19,489 bases of DNA, from contig CAXTVX010000062.1 in the NCBI GenBank assembly GCA_964247755.1, forward strand, positions 1 through 19,489, given 5' to 3'. Of the stretch, positions 1-7,101 are shown piece after piece. The position numbers and the translations under genes are program-made. Every line of letters starts with the position of its first letter. The first letter of the stretch is position 1. The stretch comes from Lichenicola sp964247755. Lineage in GTDB: Bacteria; Pseudomonadota; Alphaproteobacteria; Acetobacterales; Acetobacteraceae. A model generated the notes under the pieces. It saw nothing but the letters and a program-made list of their open reading frames with translations, ran no database searches and was not told the origin of the DNA.

Positions 1-1050
1 GCCTGGGCGGCGCTGGTGCCGTTCGCCAAGGCGCGCACCGGGATCGACGACGGCACGCTCGGCCTGCTCCTGCTGTGCCTGGGGATTGGTTCCCTCGTCA
101 CCATGCCGGTGTCCGGTGCCCTCGCCGGCCGGTTCGGCTGCCGCGTCGTGATCGTGGCCGCGGCGCTGGTGGTGACACTCGCCCTGCCGCTGCTGGCGAC
201 CCTCGCCTCGCTCCCGGGACTGGCACTGGCGCTGATGGGGTTCGGTGCCGCGATCGGTGCGGTGGACGTGGCGATGAACATCCAGGCCATCATCGTCGAG
301 CGCGGCAGCGGACGGGCGATGATGTCGGGCTTCCACGGCCTGTACAGCCTGGGCGGCATCGTCGGCGCCGGCGGCATGGCCGTGCTGCTGAGCGCCGGCG
401 CCTCGCCGCTCGCCGCCACGCTCTGCGCGTCCCTCGGCATCCTCGCCGCCCTGGCCGCCTCGGCACGCCACCTGCTGCCCTACGGCGCCCGCAACGAGGG
501 ACCGGCCTTCGCCATCCCGCACGGGATCGTGCTCGTGTTCGGCCTGCTGTGCTTCGTGCTGTTCCTGGCCGAGGGTGCGGTGCTGGACTGGAGTGCGGTG
601 TTCCTGTCCTCGGTGCGCGACGTTCCCGCTTCCCGCGCCGGGCTCGGCTACGCCGCCTTCGCGGGAACCATGACGCTGTGCCGGCTCGCCGGGGACCGGA
701 TCGTGGACCGGCTCGGCCGCAGGCGGGTGCTGCTCGCTGGCAGTCTGTGCGCGGCGCTGGGCTTCGTGGTGGCGACCGTGGTGCCGTCCTGGCCGGTGGC
801 GCTCGGCGGCTACGCCCTGATCGGCGTCGGCTGCGCGAACATCGTTCCGGTGCTGTTCACCGCGGTCGGGCAGCAGGACGCGATGCCCGAAACCGTCGCG
901 GTGCCGGCGATGACCACATTGGGCTATGCCGGCATCCTTGCGGGTCCGGCCGGCATCGGCGCGGTGGCCCACCTCGCCAGCCTACCCGTTGCGTTCCTGG
1001 TCCTGGCCGCGATGCTGGCGACGGTGTCCCTCGCCAGCCGGCTCCTGTGA
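1..1050 (+). CDS. MFS transporter, YbjJ-like (5' end outside window)
   Basis: This is an inner-membrane major facilitator superfamily transporter; the substrate is unknown. The reading frame is open from base 1 (Ala-Trp-Ala-Ala-Leu), so the true start lies upstream and about one or two helices are missing. A GTG at 16 is only an internal codon. What remains is almost continuous hydrophobic helices with the YbjJ-type features: a cytoplasmic loop GRFGCR after an early helix, DVAMNIQ, the SGFHGLYSLGG segment near the middle, and a second DRLGRRR loop in the C-terminal half. The family match (YbjJ-like inner membrane proteins) rests on these remembered motifs. The gene ends in TGA at 1050 with no convincing terminator behind it. 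The DNA after it turns into gene debris, so nothing downstream hints at its role. Confidence 0.82.
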   Translation, partial: AWAALVPFAKARTGIDDGTLGLLLLCLGIGSLVTMPVSGALAGRFGCRVVIVAAALVVTLALPLLATLASLPGLALALMGFGAAIGAVDVAMNIQAIIVERGSGRAMMSGFHGLYSLGGIVGAGGMAVLLSAGASPLAATLCASLGILAALAASARHLLPYGARNEGPAFAIPHGIVLVFGLLCFVLFLAEGAVLDWSAVFLSSVRDVPASRAGLGYAAFAGTMTLCRLAGDRIVDRLGRRRVLLAGSLCAALGFVVATVVPSWPVALGGYALIGVGCANIVPVLFTAVGQQDAMPETVAVPAMTTLGYAGILAGPAGIGAVAHLASLPVAFLVLAAMLATVSLASRLL

Positions 1051-1263
1051 CCCGCACGATCCTGCGTGTCCGACCCGACCGGGGCACTGCGTCATATCCA
1101 TGATGCTCACGTTTCGATCCCAGGTGCAGGCTGGCTTCCTGCTCTCCGTCACCTGGTGCGCAGGGCCGCTGTCATACCTGGTGGATGGAATCTGACGCCT
1201 GGTTTCCGTACGGTAGGTCGGCTTGTGGTGGAGGCTATATGAAGACCCTGACTCGAAGCGGCC
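1051..1263. other. Intergenic stretch, no gene seen
   Basis: No supported gene lies here. The only open frame with a plausible context is a 14-codon ATG frame starting near 1239 (MKTLTRSGLKNGFE), preceded by GGAGG. It runs into the end of the antisense AAC(6') relic and resembles nothing I know. Base composition drops toward the relic. Confidence 0.5.
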
Positions 1264-1747
1264 TCAAGAACGGGTTTGAATAGGTTTCCGGTAGAACACG
1301 ACCAGTTCTGTTTTTTCCGAAGCCAAGTGCTTCATGCAATAGTTGCGCTTCCGTATCAGCCATAGAGGTATCGGAAGCAAATTCCTGACAGCCGCAAGCT
1401 CTCCCTCAATCTTCGATCGCATGGCAAATCTGTCGTGCCACTCCGGAGCGGCGCCAAGCCGGCTCGACATAGATGCCTCCGAGGAACAACACGGGAGAGC
1501 TTTCGCAGCCATTCACATGGTCGGACCGCAGAGTGGCTTCGGCCATGCCACGGACGGTGCCGTTGACCAAGGCAAGGTAGCCCGCACTCCGACCGGGTGT
1601 CCTGAGCAGCGCGGCCATCTCGCTTTCATGATGATCGAGGGTTGCATGCGGCCACAGACGCTGACGCAATGACAGCCAATCGTTCAATAACTCCGTGCCG
1701 CCTTCGGCGATGATGATTTCAGGTCGTTCCGTCACGATGATTGCCAT
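1264..1747 (-). pseudogene. Aminoglycoside 6'-N-acetyltransferase (AAC(6')-I type) relic
   Basis: A GNAT-fold acetyltransferase of the AAC(6')-I type, which would transfer an acetyl group from acetyl-CoA to the 6'-amine of aminoglycosides. The intact part (ATG at 1747) reads DWLSLRQRLWP, then EATLRSDHVNG, SSPVLFL, GGIYVEPAWRRSGVAR. The last is the acetyl-CoA-binding signature. The frame stops at TGA (1406-1408) where family members usually have Trp (IEDW). Reading through the stop gives GCQEFASDT and LLHEALGF, which are classic AAC(6') C-terminal motifs. At a GGAAAAAAC run (A-run at 1311-1316) the homology then moves to the next frame and ends KTELVVFYRKPIQTRS, stop at 1264. One extra base near the run explains the shift. 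Two independent lesions make this a pseudogene of about 160 codons. GC is about 49% over 1261-1440 by hand count, well below the flanking genes, which suggests foreign origin. Confidence 0.82.
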
Positions 1748-1796
1748 CCTTCATCCAAGGTTCTGGTAGTGTCACTCGAACATCTGGGAACTGAAC

Positions 1797-1961
1797 ATGG
1801 CGCGTTTCATCGAGGCCTTGGACCGGCGACAGACCGCTGTGCCACCGCCCAAGTCTTGATGGCCATGTCGGTGAGGATGACCCGATCCGGATCGTCGAGG
1901 TGTTCATCGATGGGTCGATCTAGCCGGCCTGGGACTTGCCGGGATGGTGCCGGAGGTAACC
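1797..1961 (+). pseudogene. IS1182-family transposase, N-terminal remnant
   Basis: The start of an IS1182-type transposase is recognisable across three frames. From ATG 1797 it reads MARFIEALDRRQTA and stops at 1857-1859. From 1855 in another frame it continues LDGHVGEDDPIRIVEVFIDG, stopping at 1921. From 1914 a third frame gives VDLAGLGLAGMVPEVT to 1961. These pieces line up in order with the known N-terminal pattern of the family (ARFIEALDRRQT, EDNPVRVVDVFVD, LDLAxLGF, VxPExTGRP). The homology then ends abruptly, before the DDE core, so the element is dead and mostly deleted. No terminal inverted repeat could be assigned. Confidence 0.7.
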
Positions 1962-1972
1962 AGCAGCGGGTG

Positions 1973-2053
1973 TCCCATGGCGGTCACCCTATCCGGTTCC
2001 ACCAGCCCGGCATCGTCATCGACGCCATTCATGAACTCGTGGCCAAGGACTAG
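1973..2053 (+). pseudogene. Possible C-terminal tail of an alpha/beta hydrolase
   Basis: About 26 codons ending in TAG at 2051-2053 read SHGGHPIRFHQPGIVIDAI and then HELVAKD. The arrangement G-G-H, an acidic or polar Pro-containing step, then a helix V-x-x-A-I-x-x-L-V is typical of the last segment of alpha/beta hydrolases, where the His belongs to the catalytic triad. It directly follows the transposase remnant, so it is plausibly the surviving end of a gene truncated by that element. The match is short and unconfirmed. Confidence 0.35.
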
Positions 2054-2159
2054 GCTCCGCGACGGACACGCGGCACCTCACCCCGATTCGGTCGTTCGCC
2101 GGTAGCAGGCGTCACGCTCCGTGCATCCATCCGGACCAACCTCGCCACCCGGAGCCGCC

Positions 2160-3434
2160 ATGCCCTCCTCCGACACGCGCCGCTGGATGCAGCTCGCACT
2201 CGGCCTCATCGTGATGATGACGATCTCCAGCCCCCAATACGTCTGGACCCTCTTCGTCCACCCGTTCCAGGCCGCGACCCACGGCTCGCTCGCTGCCGTC
2301 CAGGTGACCTTCACCGTCCTGGTGGTGCTGCAGACCTTCTTCTCGCCCGCGCAGGGCTACCTGATCGACCGTCTCGGGCCGAAAGCGATGATCGCCACCG
2401 GGGCCGCCATGTCCGGCGCCGGGTGGGTAGCGTCCTCGTTCGCAACCACGCTGGTCGGCCTCTATGCCAGCTACGGCCTGCTCTGCGGCCTCGGCACCGG
2501 CATCGTCTACGTCGGCATCATCGGCCTCATGGTCCGCTGGTTTCCCGACCGCCGCGGCTTTGCCGCCGGTGTCGTCGCAGCCGGCTACGGCATGGGCGCC
2601 ATGGTCACCACGCTGCCGGTCAGCTTCATGATCGCGTCGAGCGGCTTCCGCCACACGCTTCTCGTCTTCGGCCTGGCACTCGCCGCCGTCGGCGCGCTCG
2701 CCGCCCTCTTCCTCCGAACGCCAGCACCCGAGGAGGTGGCGAACCATCCCGCACGCGCCGCCCGCGAGGCCGACCCTGCCTGGGGCCTCCCACCCCGCGC
2801 CATGCTCCGCACGACGCTGTTCTGGCTGATGTTCGTCATGATGACGATGATGTCGACCGGCGGCCTCATGGTCGCCGCCAACTTCGCCAGTTTCGCCCAC
2901 GAGTTCGGCGTCGCGAACGAGATCGTCTTCGGTGTCGCCGCACTTCCGTTCGCGCTCACCTTCGACCGTGTCACCAACGGCCTCACGCGCCCGTTCTTCG
3001 GCTTCGTGTCCGATCGCCTCGGCCGCGAGGAGACCATGGCGGTCGCCTTCTTCGCCGAGGCGATCGCCGTCGCCCTCCTGCTCGGCTTCCGCCACGACGC
3101 CTACGCGTTCGCCCTTCTGTCGGGCGTGGTGTTCTTCGCCTGGGGCGAGATCTTCTCGCTCTTCCCGTCCGTGCTCACCGACACGTTCGGTCCGCGCCAC
3201 GCCACGACCAACTACGGCTTCCTGTACATGGCGCAGGGCGTCGGCTCTCTTTTTGGCGGCCCCGTCGCCGCCCTGGTGCATGATGCCGCCGGAAGCTGGG
3301 TGCCCGTGTTCGCCATCACGATCGGCCTCGACATCGCGACCGCATTGCTCGCCATTCTCGTGCTGCGCCCGCTCCGCCGGCAATGGAGCGCGACCAGCTC
3401 GCCATTGCCGCGCGTCGCCGACCAGCACGCCTGA
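2160..3434 (+). CDS. MFS transporter, oxalate/formate antiporter (OxlT)-like
   Basis: A 424-residue carrier of the major facilitator superfamily, in the OxlT branch of organic-anion carriers. I chose ATG 2160 because GGAG sits 5 bases upstream; a GTG at 2121 would add 13 unlikely residues. It has about 12 membrane helices, with the loop GYLIDRLGPK at about residues 67-75 and its half-repeat GFVSDRLGRE at 281-290. Family hallmarks visible are MVRWFPDRRGFAAG (124-137), NGLTRPFFG (273-281) and FGPRHATTNYG (343-353). Arg277 in TRPFF corresponds to the substrate-binding Arg of OxlT. The position where oxalate carriers have Lys in helix 11 (remembered motif YTAKG) reads YMAQG, with Gln359, so the substrate may not be oxalate. 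No oxalate-degrading gene is nearby. It converges on the iron-permease relic. Confidence 0.82.
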   Translation: MPSSDTRRWMQLALGLIVMMTISSPQYVWTLFVHPFQAATHGSLAAVQVTFTVLVVLQTFFSPAQGYLIDRLGPKAMIATGAAMSGAGWVASSFATTLVGLYASYGLLCGLGTGIVYVGIIGLMVRWFPDRRGFAAGVVAAGYGMGAMVTTLPVSFMIASSGFRHTLLVFGLALAAVGALAALFLRTPAPEEVANHPARAAREADPAWGLPPRAMLRTTLFWLMFVMMTMMSTGGLMVAANFASFAHEFGVANEIVFGVAALPFALTFDRVTNGLTRPFFGFVSDRLGREETMAVAFFAEAIAVALLLGFRHDAYAFALLSGVVFFAWGEIFSLFPSVLTDTFGPRHATTNYGFLYMAQGVGSLFGGPVAALVHDAAGSWVPVFAITIGLDIATALLAILVLRPLRRQWSATSSPLPRVADQHA

Positions 3435-3453
3435 CCCGTCCAGCCAGCGACGG

Positions 3454-3573
3454 GGTGTCGCCGAACCCGAACAGCGACCCGCTCAAGGCCCACAACAGCA
3501 CCGCAACGATGACGAAGATCGGAAGCCGGCCGGCGCCACGAGCCACGGCTTGCGCGATCTTGTCGAAGCCCAT
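3454..3573 (-). pseudogene. Low-affinity iron permease family, N-terminal stub
   Basis: On the minus strand from ATG 3573, preceded by GGGAGAAGG, the first 40 codons read MGFDKIAQAVARGAGR, then a hydrophobic helix with LLWALSGSLFGFGDT. This matches the N-terminus of the low-affinity iron permease family (PF04120), whose members carry F-D-R-F-A near the start and W-A-x-S/T-G-P-x-F-x-F-S-D-T-W. The homology ends at GDT (about 3454). The frame then continues with unrelated Arg-rich sequence antisense to the end of the OxlT-like gene. The rest of the permease is missing, so this is a truncated relic. Confidence 0.6.
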
Positions 3574-3787
3574 CCTTCTCCCGAATGATGCGCGGACAAC
3601 CTGCGGGTGAAAGCCGGGGTGGGTTCAGGCCGCACATCGGTCCGAGGGAGGCACAGCCGGCAGCCATGGATCGGCGGCTGCTTTCCGTTCCGCTTTCCGT
3701 TCAGGACCCGGAAGTCGGTTCCGCCATCAGCAGCCCGGAAGTAGCGCGCTACCGCCGACATGAGGCGCAGAGCAGCCATTCCCCGAC
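3574..3787. other. Intergenic region upstream of the iron-permease stub
   Basis: No supported gene is seen here. The region lies downstream of purD and upstream of the permease stub, both on the minus strand. It contains one tandem direct repeat (listed separately) and no clear terminator for purD. A 122-codon antisense frame crosses it but shows no recognisable domain. Confidence 0.4.
3680..3702. repeat. Tandem 11-bp direct repeat GCTTTCCGTTC
   Basis: GCTTTCCGTTC occurs twice (3680-3690 and 3692-3702), separated by a single C. The repeats lie about 85 bp downstream of the end of purD and upstream of the iron-permease stub. The repeat is exact, but its function is unknown. Confidence 0.75.
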
Positions 3788-5083
3788 CTACAGCGCGTGC
3801 CTCGCCGCCAGCGCACGCACCATGGCCCGCACGCCGATGTCGCGTCGCCACACCGCGTCCGGCCAGTCGATCGCCGCCACCCCGGCATAGGCGGCGTCGC
3901 GCGCGTCGGCCAGCTCGGACGCCACGCCGACCACCGTCAGCACCCGCCCGCCGGCGCCGACCAGGGTGCCGGCCTCGTCCAGCGCGGTGGCGGCCTGGAA
4001 CACGTGCACGCCGTGCATCGCCTCGGCGCGCGCGATGCCGGCGATCGGCGCCCCGGTGGCGGGCGTGCCGGGATAGCCGCGCCCGGCCAGCACCACCGCG
4101 ACCGCCGCCTCGTCGGCGAAATGCAGCCGGGCCTCACCCAGCCGTCCCGCCGCCAGCGCCGCCAGCACCGGCAGCAGGTCGGAGCGCAGCCGCGGCAGCA
4201 GCGCCTGCGCTTCCGGATCGCCAAGCCGCACGTTGTACTCGATCAGCTCCGGCCCGTTCGGGGTCAGCATCAGGCCTGCGAAGATCACGCCGCGGAACGG
4301 CGTACCGCGGCGGACCATCTCGCGCAGCATCGGCCGCACCAGCAGGTCCAACGCCTGCTCCTGGGTATCGCGGTCGAAGAAGGCGGGCGGCGACACCGCA
4401 CCCATGCCGCCGGTGTTGGCGCCGGTGTCGTCCTCGCCGATCCGCTTGTGGTCCTGGGCGGCGCCGATCAGCAGCGCGGTCTCGCCGTCGCAGAACGCGA
4501 ACAGCGACACCTCGTCGCCCTCGAGGCATTCCTCGATCACCACCGCAGCGCCCGCGCCGAGGCTCCCGTCTTGCATCATCGCCGTGATCGCGGCTTCCGC
4601 CTCCGCCACGGTCTGAGCCACCACCACGCCCTTGCCCGCCGCCAGCCCGTCCGCCTTGACCACGATCGGAGCGCCGCGCCGACGCACGAAGTCGTGCGCC
4701 TCGCCTGCGTCCTCAAACCGCTCCCAGCGCGCGGTCGGGATGCCGGCGGCGTCGCAGACCGCCTTGGCGAAGCTCTTGCTGCCTTCGAGCCGGGCCGCCG
4801 CGGCGCTCGGACCGGCGCAGGCGATGCCGGCGACGGCGCAGGCATCGGCGAGCCCCGCCACCAGCGGCGCTTCCGGCCCCGGCACCACCAGGTCGATCCG
4901 CTCCCTCCGGGCGAACGCCACCAGACCCGCCACGTCGTCTGCGGCGACCGGCACGTTGCTGCCGAGCCCGGCGGTGCCGGGATTGCCGGGGGCGATGAAC
5001 AGCGCGTCCAGCAGCGGCGAGCGCGTCAGCGTCGCCGCCAGCGCGTGTTCCCGCCCGCCCCCACCCACCAGCAGAACACGCAT
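3788..5083 (-). CDS. purD: Phosphoribosylamine--glycine ligase (GAR synthetase)
   Basis: PurD catalyses the second step of de novo purine synthesis: 5-phosphoribosylamine + glycine + ATP give GAR + ADP + Pi, in the cytoplasm. The 431-residue length fits monofunctional bacterial PurD. I start at ATG 5083 (MRVLLVGGGGREHAL); a GTG one codon earlier is less likely. Visible are the N-domain glycine-rich loop (residues 7-14), FIAPGNPGT (29-37), the ATP-grasp segment VVKADGLAAGKGV (141-153), DHKRIGEDDTGANTGGMG (211-228) and the GARS signature NVRLGDPEAQAL (284-295). It ends in a C-terminal domain typical of the family. Nothing looks truncated. It is divergent from xseA with 48 bp between starts, an arrangement known from other alphaproteobacteria. 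Confidence 0.96.
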   Translation of the reverse strand: MRVLLVGGGGREHALAATLTRSPLLDALFIAPGNPGTAGLGSNVPVAADDVAGLVAFARRERIDLVVPGPEAPLVAGLADACAVAGIACAGPSAAAARLEGSKSFAKAVCDAAGIPTARWERFEDAGEAHDFVRRRGAPIVVKADGLAAGKGVVVAQTVAEAEAAITAMMQDGSLGAGAAVVIEECLEGDEVSLFAFCDGETALLIGAAQDHKRIGEDDTGANTGGMGAVSPPAFFDRDTQEQALDLLVRPMLREMVRRGTPFRGVIFAGLMLTPNGPELIEYNVRLGDPEAQALLPRLRSDLLPVLAALAAGRLGEARLHFADEAAVAVVLAGRGYPGTPATGAPIAGIARAEAMHGVHVFQAATALDEAGTLVGAGGRVLTVVGVASELADARDAAYAGVAAIDWPDAVWRRDIGVRAMVRALAARHAL

Positions 5084-5131
5084 CACAACGGCCCCCTCGC
5101 GACGCGCCCGCTCCTATCATACCCTGCGCTG
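5084..5131. promoter_or_regulatory. purD/xseA divergent intergenic region
   Basis: Only 48 bp separate the two divergent starts, so promoters and 5' leaders must overlap here or within the coding sequences. TATCAT (5115-5120) is a possible -10-like element toward xseA. No purine riboswitch fold could fit in the gap. Confidence 0.4.
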
Positions 5132-6853
5132 ATGAACGAACCCGCCGCTTCCAACGTGCCCGAGTACAGCGTCTCGGAGATTTCCGGGGCGGTGAAGCGG
5201 GTGCTGGAAGGCAGCTTCAGCCGCGTGCGAGTGCGCGGCGAGGTCACCGAGTTCAAGCGCTACCCGTCCGGACACCTGTACTTCTCGCTCAAGGACGAGG
5301 GCGGCAAGATCGCCGGCGTGGTCTGGCGCAACGGCGTCCCCCGCCTTGGGCTGCAGCCGGAGAACGGGCTGGAGGTGATCGCCACCGGCCGGATTTCTTC
5401 CTATGGCGAGCGCTCGTCCTACCAGCTCATCGTCGAGCGGATGGAGTACGCCGGCGAGGGCGCGCTGCTGGCGCGGATCGAGCGGCTGCGCTCCAAGCTC
5501 GCGGCGGAAGGGTTGTTCGACGCCGACGCCAAGCGCCCGCTGCCGTTCCTGCCGCGGCTGATCGGGCTGGTGACCTCGCCGCAGGGCGCGGTGCTGCACG
5601 ACATCCGCACCACCATCGCGCGTCGCTTTCCCCGCTCCCTGCTGCTGTGGCCGGTGCCGGTGCAGGGCGAGGGGGCGGCGGCCCGCATCGCTGCCGCGAT
5701 CACCGGCTTCGACCGGCGCACCGGGCCCGGCACCCCCATCCCGCGCCCGGACCTGCTGATCGTGGCGCGCGGCGGCGGCAGCCTGGAGGACCTCCTGGCT
5801 TTCAGCGACGAGGCGGTGCTGCGCGCGGTGGCAGCGTGCCGGATCCCGCTGATCTCGGCGGTCGGGCACGAGACCGACACCACCCTGATCGACTTCGTAT
5901 CGGATCGCCGCGCGCCCACCCCCACCGCCGCCGCCGAGATCGCGGTGCCGGCGCGGGCGGAGCTCCTGGCGGACCTCCTGCATCGCGCCGCCCGTCTCGA
6001 GTCCGGGCTGGGGCGGCTCTCGCAGGGCCTCCGCCTGCGCTTCGACCGCGCCGCCGGACTGCTGCCGGACCTGCCCTCGCTGCTGGGCCACATGCGCCAG
6101 CGCCTGGACGACCGGCTGCACCGGCTGGACCTGGCAGGCCCGGGACAGGTGGCGGCACGCAGGGAGGCCCTGCGCGAACTCGGGAGACGGCTGCAGCGGG
6201 CGCTGCCGGCGCTGCTGGCGTTGCGTCGCACCGCGTTGGTGGCGGCGGAGCGGCACATGCCGGACCCGCACCGGCTGATCGCGGTTCGTCGCGGACGGGT
6301 CGTGCTGCAGTCCGGTGAGCTGCGTCGCGCGCTGCCGGCGCTGGTGGCGGCGCGACGCACGGCGCTGGTCGCCGCGGAACGGCGGATGGTCGACCCGCAC
6401 CGGCTGGTGGTGCGCCGACGCGGCGAGGTCGCCTTGGCCGGCGGCGCGCTGCGTCGCGCCCTGCCGGCGCTGCTGTCCGCGCGACGGGCGGCGCTGGCCG
6501 CGGCCGAGCGGCCGATGCCCGATCCGCGACAGGCAATCGAGATCCAGCGCGGACGCCTCGCGGTGACCGGCGCCGGCCTGCAGGCCGGGCTGCGCCAGGC
6601 GCTGCGCGACGCCGCCGCGACGCTTCGCGAGCGGGCTGCCTTCCTGTCGGGGCTGACGGCGCGGCTGGACTCGGTGTCGCCGCAGGCGGTGCTGGCACGC
6701 GGCTACGTGCTGGTGCGGGACCAGGCCGGGCATCCGGTGACCGTCGGCGCAGCACTTCGCCCCGGCGACCGGCTCAGCCTCGCCTTCGCGGACGGCGAGC
6801 GCTCGGTCCGTGTCGAGCGCCCCGCCACCAGCCAGGGCGCATTCGACGTCTAG
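5132..6853 (+). CDS. xseA: Exodeoxyribonuclease VII large subunit
   Basis: XseA is the catalytic large subunit of ExoVII, which with several XseB copies degrades single-stranded DNA to oligonucleotides. I start at ATG 5132 (MNEPAASNVPEYSVSEIS); the open frame extends far upstream but only antisense to purD. An OB-fold DNA-binding domain spans about 10-105 (VRGEVTEF, GHLYFSLKDE). The catalytic core begins near 128 and includes LIGLVTSPQGAVLHDI (143-158), VARGGGSLEDL (211-221) and SAVGHETDTTLIDFVSD (242-258), followed by RAPTPTAAAE. The closing segment is SPQAVLARGYVLV. At 573 residues it is much longer than E. coli XseA (about 456). The extra length is in the helical stalk, which has three tandem 43-residue repeats (residues 354-482). 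No xseB is in the window. Confidence 0.95.
   Translation: MNEPAASNVPEYSVSEISGAVKRVLEGSFSRVRVRGEVTEFKRYPSGHLYFSLKDEGGKIAGVVWRNGVPRLGLQPENGLEVIATGRISSYGERSSYQLIVERMEYAGEGALLARIERLRSKLAAEGLFDADAKRPLPFLPRLIGLVTSPQGAVLHDIRTTIARRFPRSLLLWPVPVQGEGAAARIAAAITGFDRRTGPGTPIPRPDLLIVARGGGSLEDLLAFSDEAVLRAVAACRIPLISAVGHETDTTLIDFVSDRRAPTPTAAAEIAVPARAELLADLLHRAARLESGLGRLSQGLRLRFDRAAGLLPDLPSLLGHMRQRLDDRLHRLDLAGPGQVAARREALRELGRRLQRALPALLALRRTALVAAERHMPDPHRLIAVRRGRVVLQSGELRRALPALVAARRTALVAAERRMVDPHRLVVRRRGEVALAGGALRRALPALLSARRAALAAAERPMPDPRQAIEIQRGRLAVTGAGLQAGLRQALRDAAATLRERAAFLSGLTARLDSVSPQAVLARGYVLVRDQAGHPVTVGAALRPGDRLSLAFADGERSVRVERPATSQGAFDV
6191..6577 (+). repeat. Three tandem 129-bp (43-codon) repeats inside xseA
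   Basis: Units start at 6191, 6320 and 6449 with an exact 129-bp period. Each encodes a pattern L-x-R-A-L-P-A-L near the start, then ARRTAL-type and AAER steps, M-x-D-P-x at about position 23, and a basic R-G-x helix, ending before the next L-R-R-A-L. Units 1 and 2 share LPALxAxRRTALVAAER and DPHRL; unit 3 is more diverged. The repeat lies in the coiled stalk, where E. coli XseA has one comparable Pro-initiated hairpin. Confidence 0.88.
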
Positions 6854-6872
6854 CGGCCGACGCCCGGCACGA

Positions 6873-7080
6873 ACCGGCACCCTGCACTCCTTTGTCTCGC
6901 CGGACGGGCGCAGCGTCGCCTTCATCGTCGGCGTGATGAGCGACTTCGGCTCGACCGGCGACGGCGTGTGGAGCGCACCGGTCGCGGGAGGGGTCATGGC
7001 ACGCGACCCGACTCCCGGCAGCCGGCGCAGCTTTACCAGCCTGAACTGGTCCTGTGGCCCGTCCCTGCTGGCCAGTAATA
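6873..7080 (+). pseudogene. S9-family peptidase pseudogene, 5' fragment
   Basis: From about 6873 the frame reads TGTLHSFVSPDGRSVAF, then SDFGSTGDGVWSAPVAGG and LNWSCGPSLLASN. This is a beta-propeller segment of a prolyl-oligopeptidase-type (S9) peptidase: S-P-D-G-R repeats and V-W-S-x-P-x-x-G-G. No start codon or signal peptide belongs to it, because xseA ends only 20 bp upstream, so the true N-terminus has been lost. The fragment is cut at 7080 by the IS630-type element, and the gene resumes at 8247. Confidence 0.72.
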
Positions 7081-7101
7081 CCAACGGCACTAGAGGATGA
7101 C
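7081..7101 (+). repeat. IS630 left terminal inverted repeat
   Basis: This is the outer 21 bp of the element, next to TA at 7079-7080. It pairs with 8224-8244 at 15 of 21 positions, including CGGCA and the inner TGAC. Confidence 0.75.

Noticed and set aside
2112..3428. A 438-codon open frame antisense to the OxlT-like gene
   Set aside because: It is Glu/Arg/Gly/His-rich with no domain, the usual by-product of GC-rich codon bias opposite a real transporter gene.
3797..5131. N-terminal extension of XseA by 445 codons
   Set aside because: The extension is antisense to purD and low in hydrophobic core; the family N-terminus begins at the ATG at 5132.
6191..6577. CRISPR-like or satellite repeat
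   Set aside because: The 129-bp units have no spacers, are in frame and encode a protein repeat in xseA.
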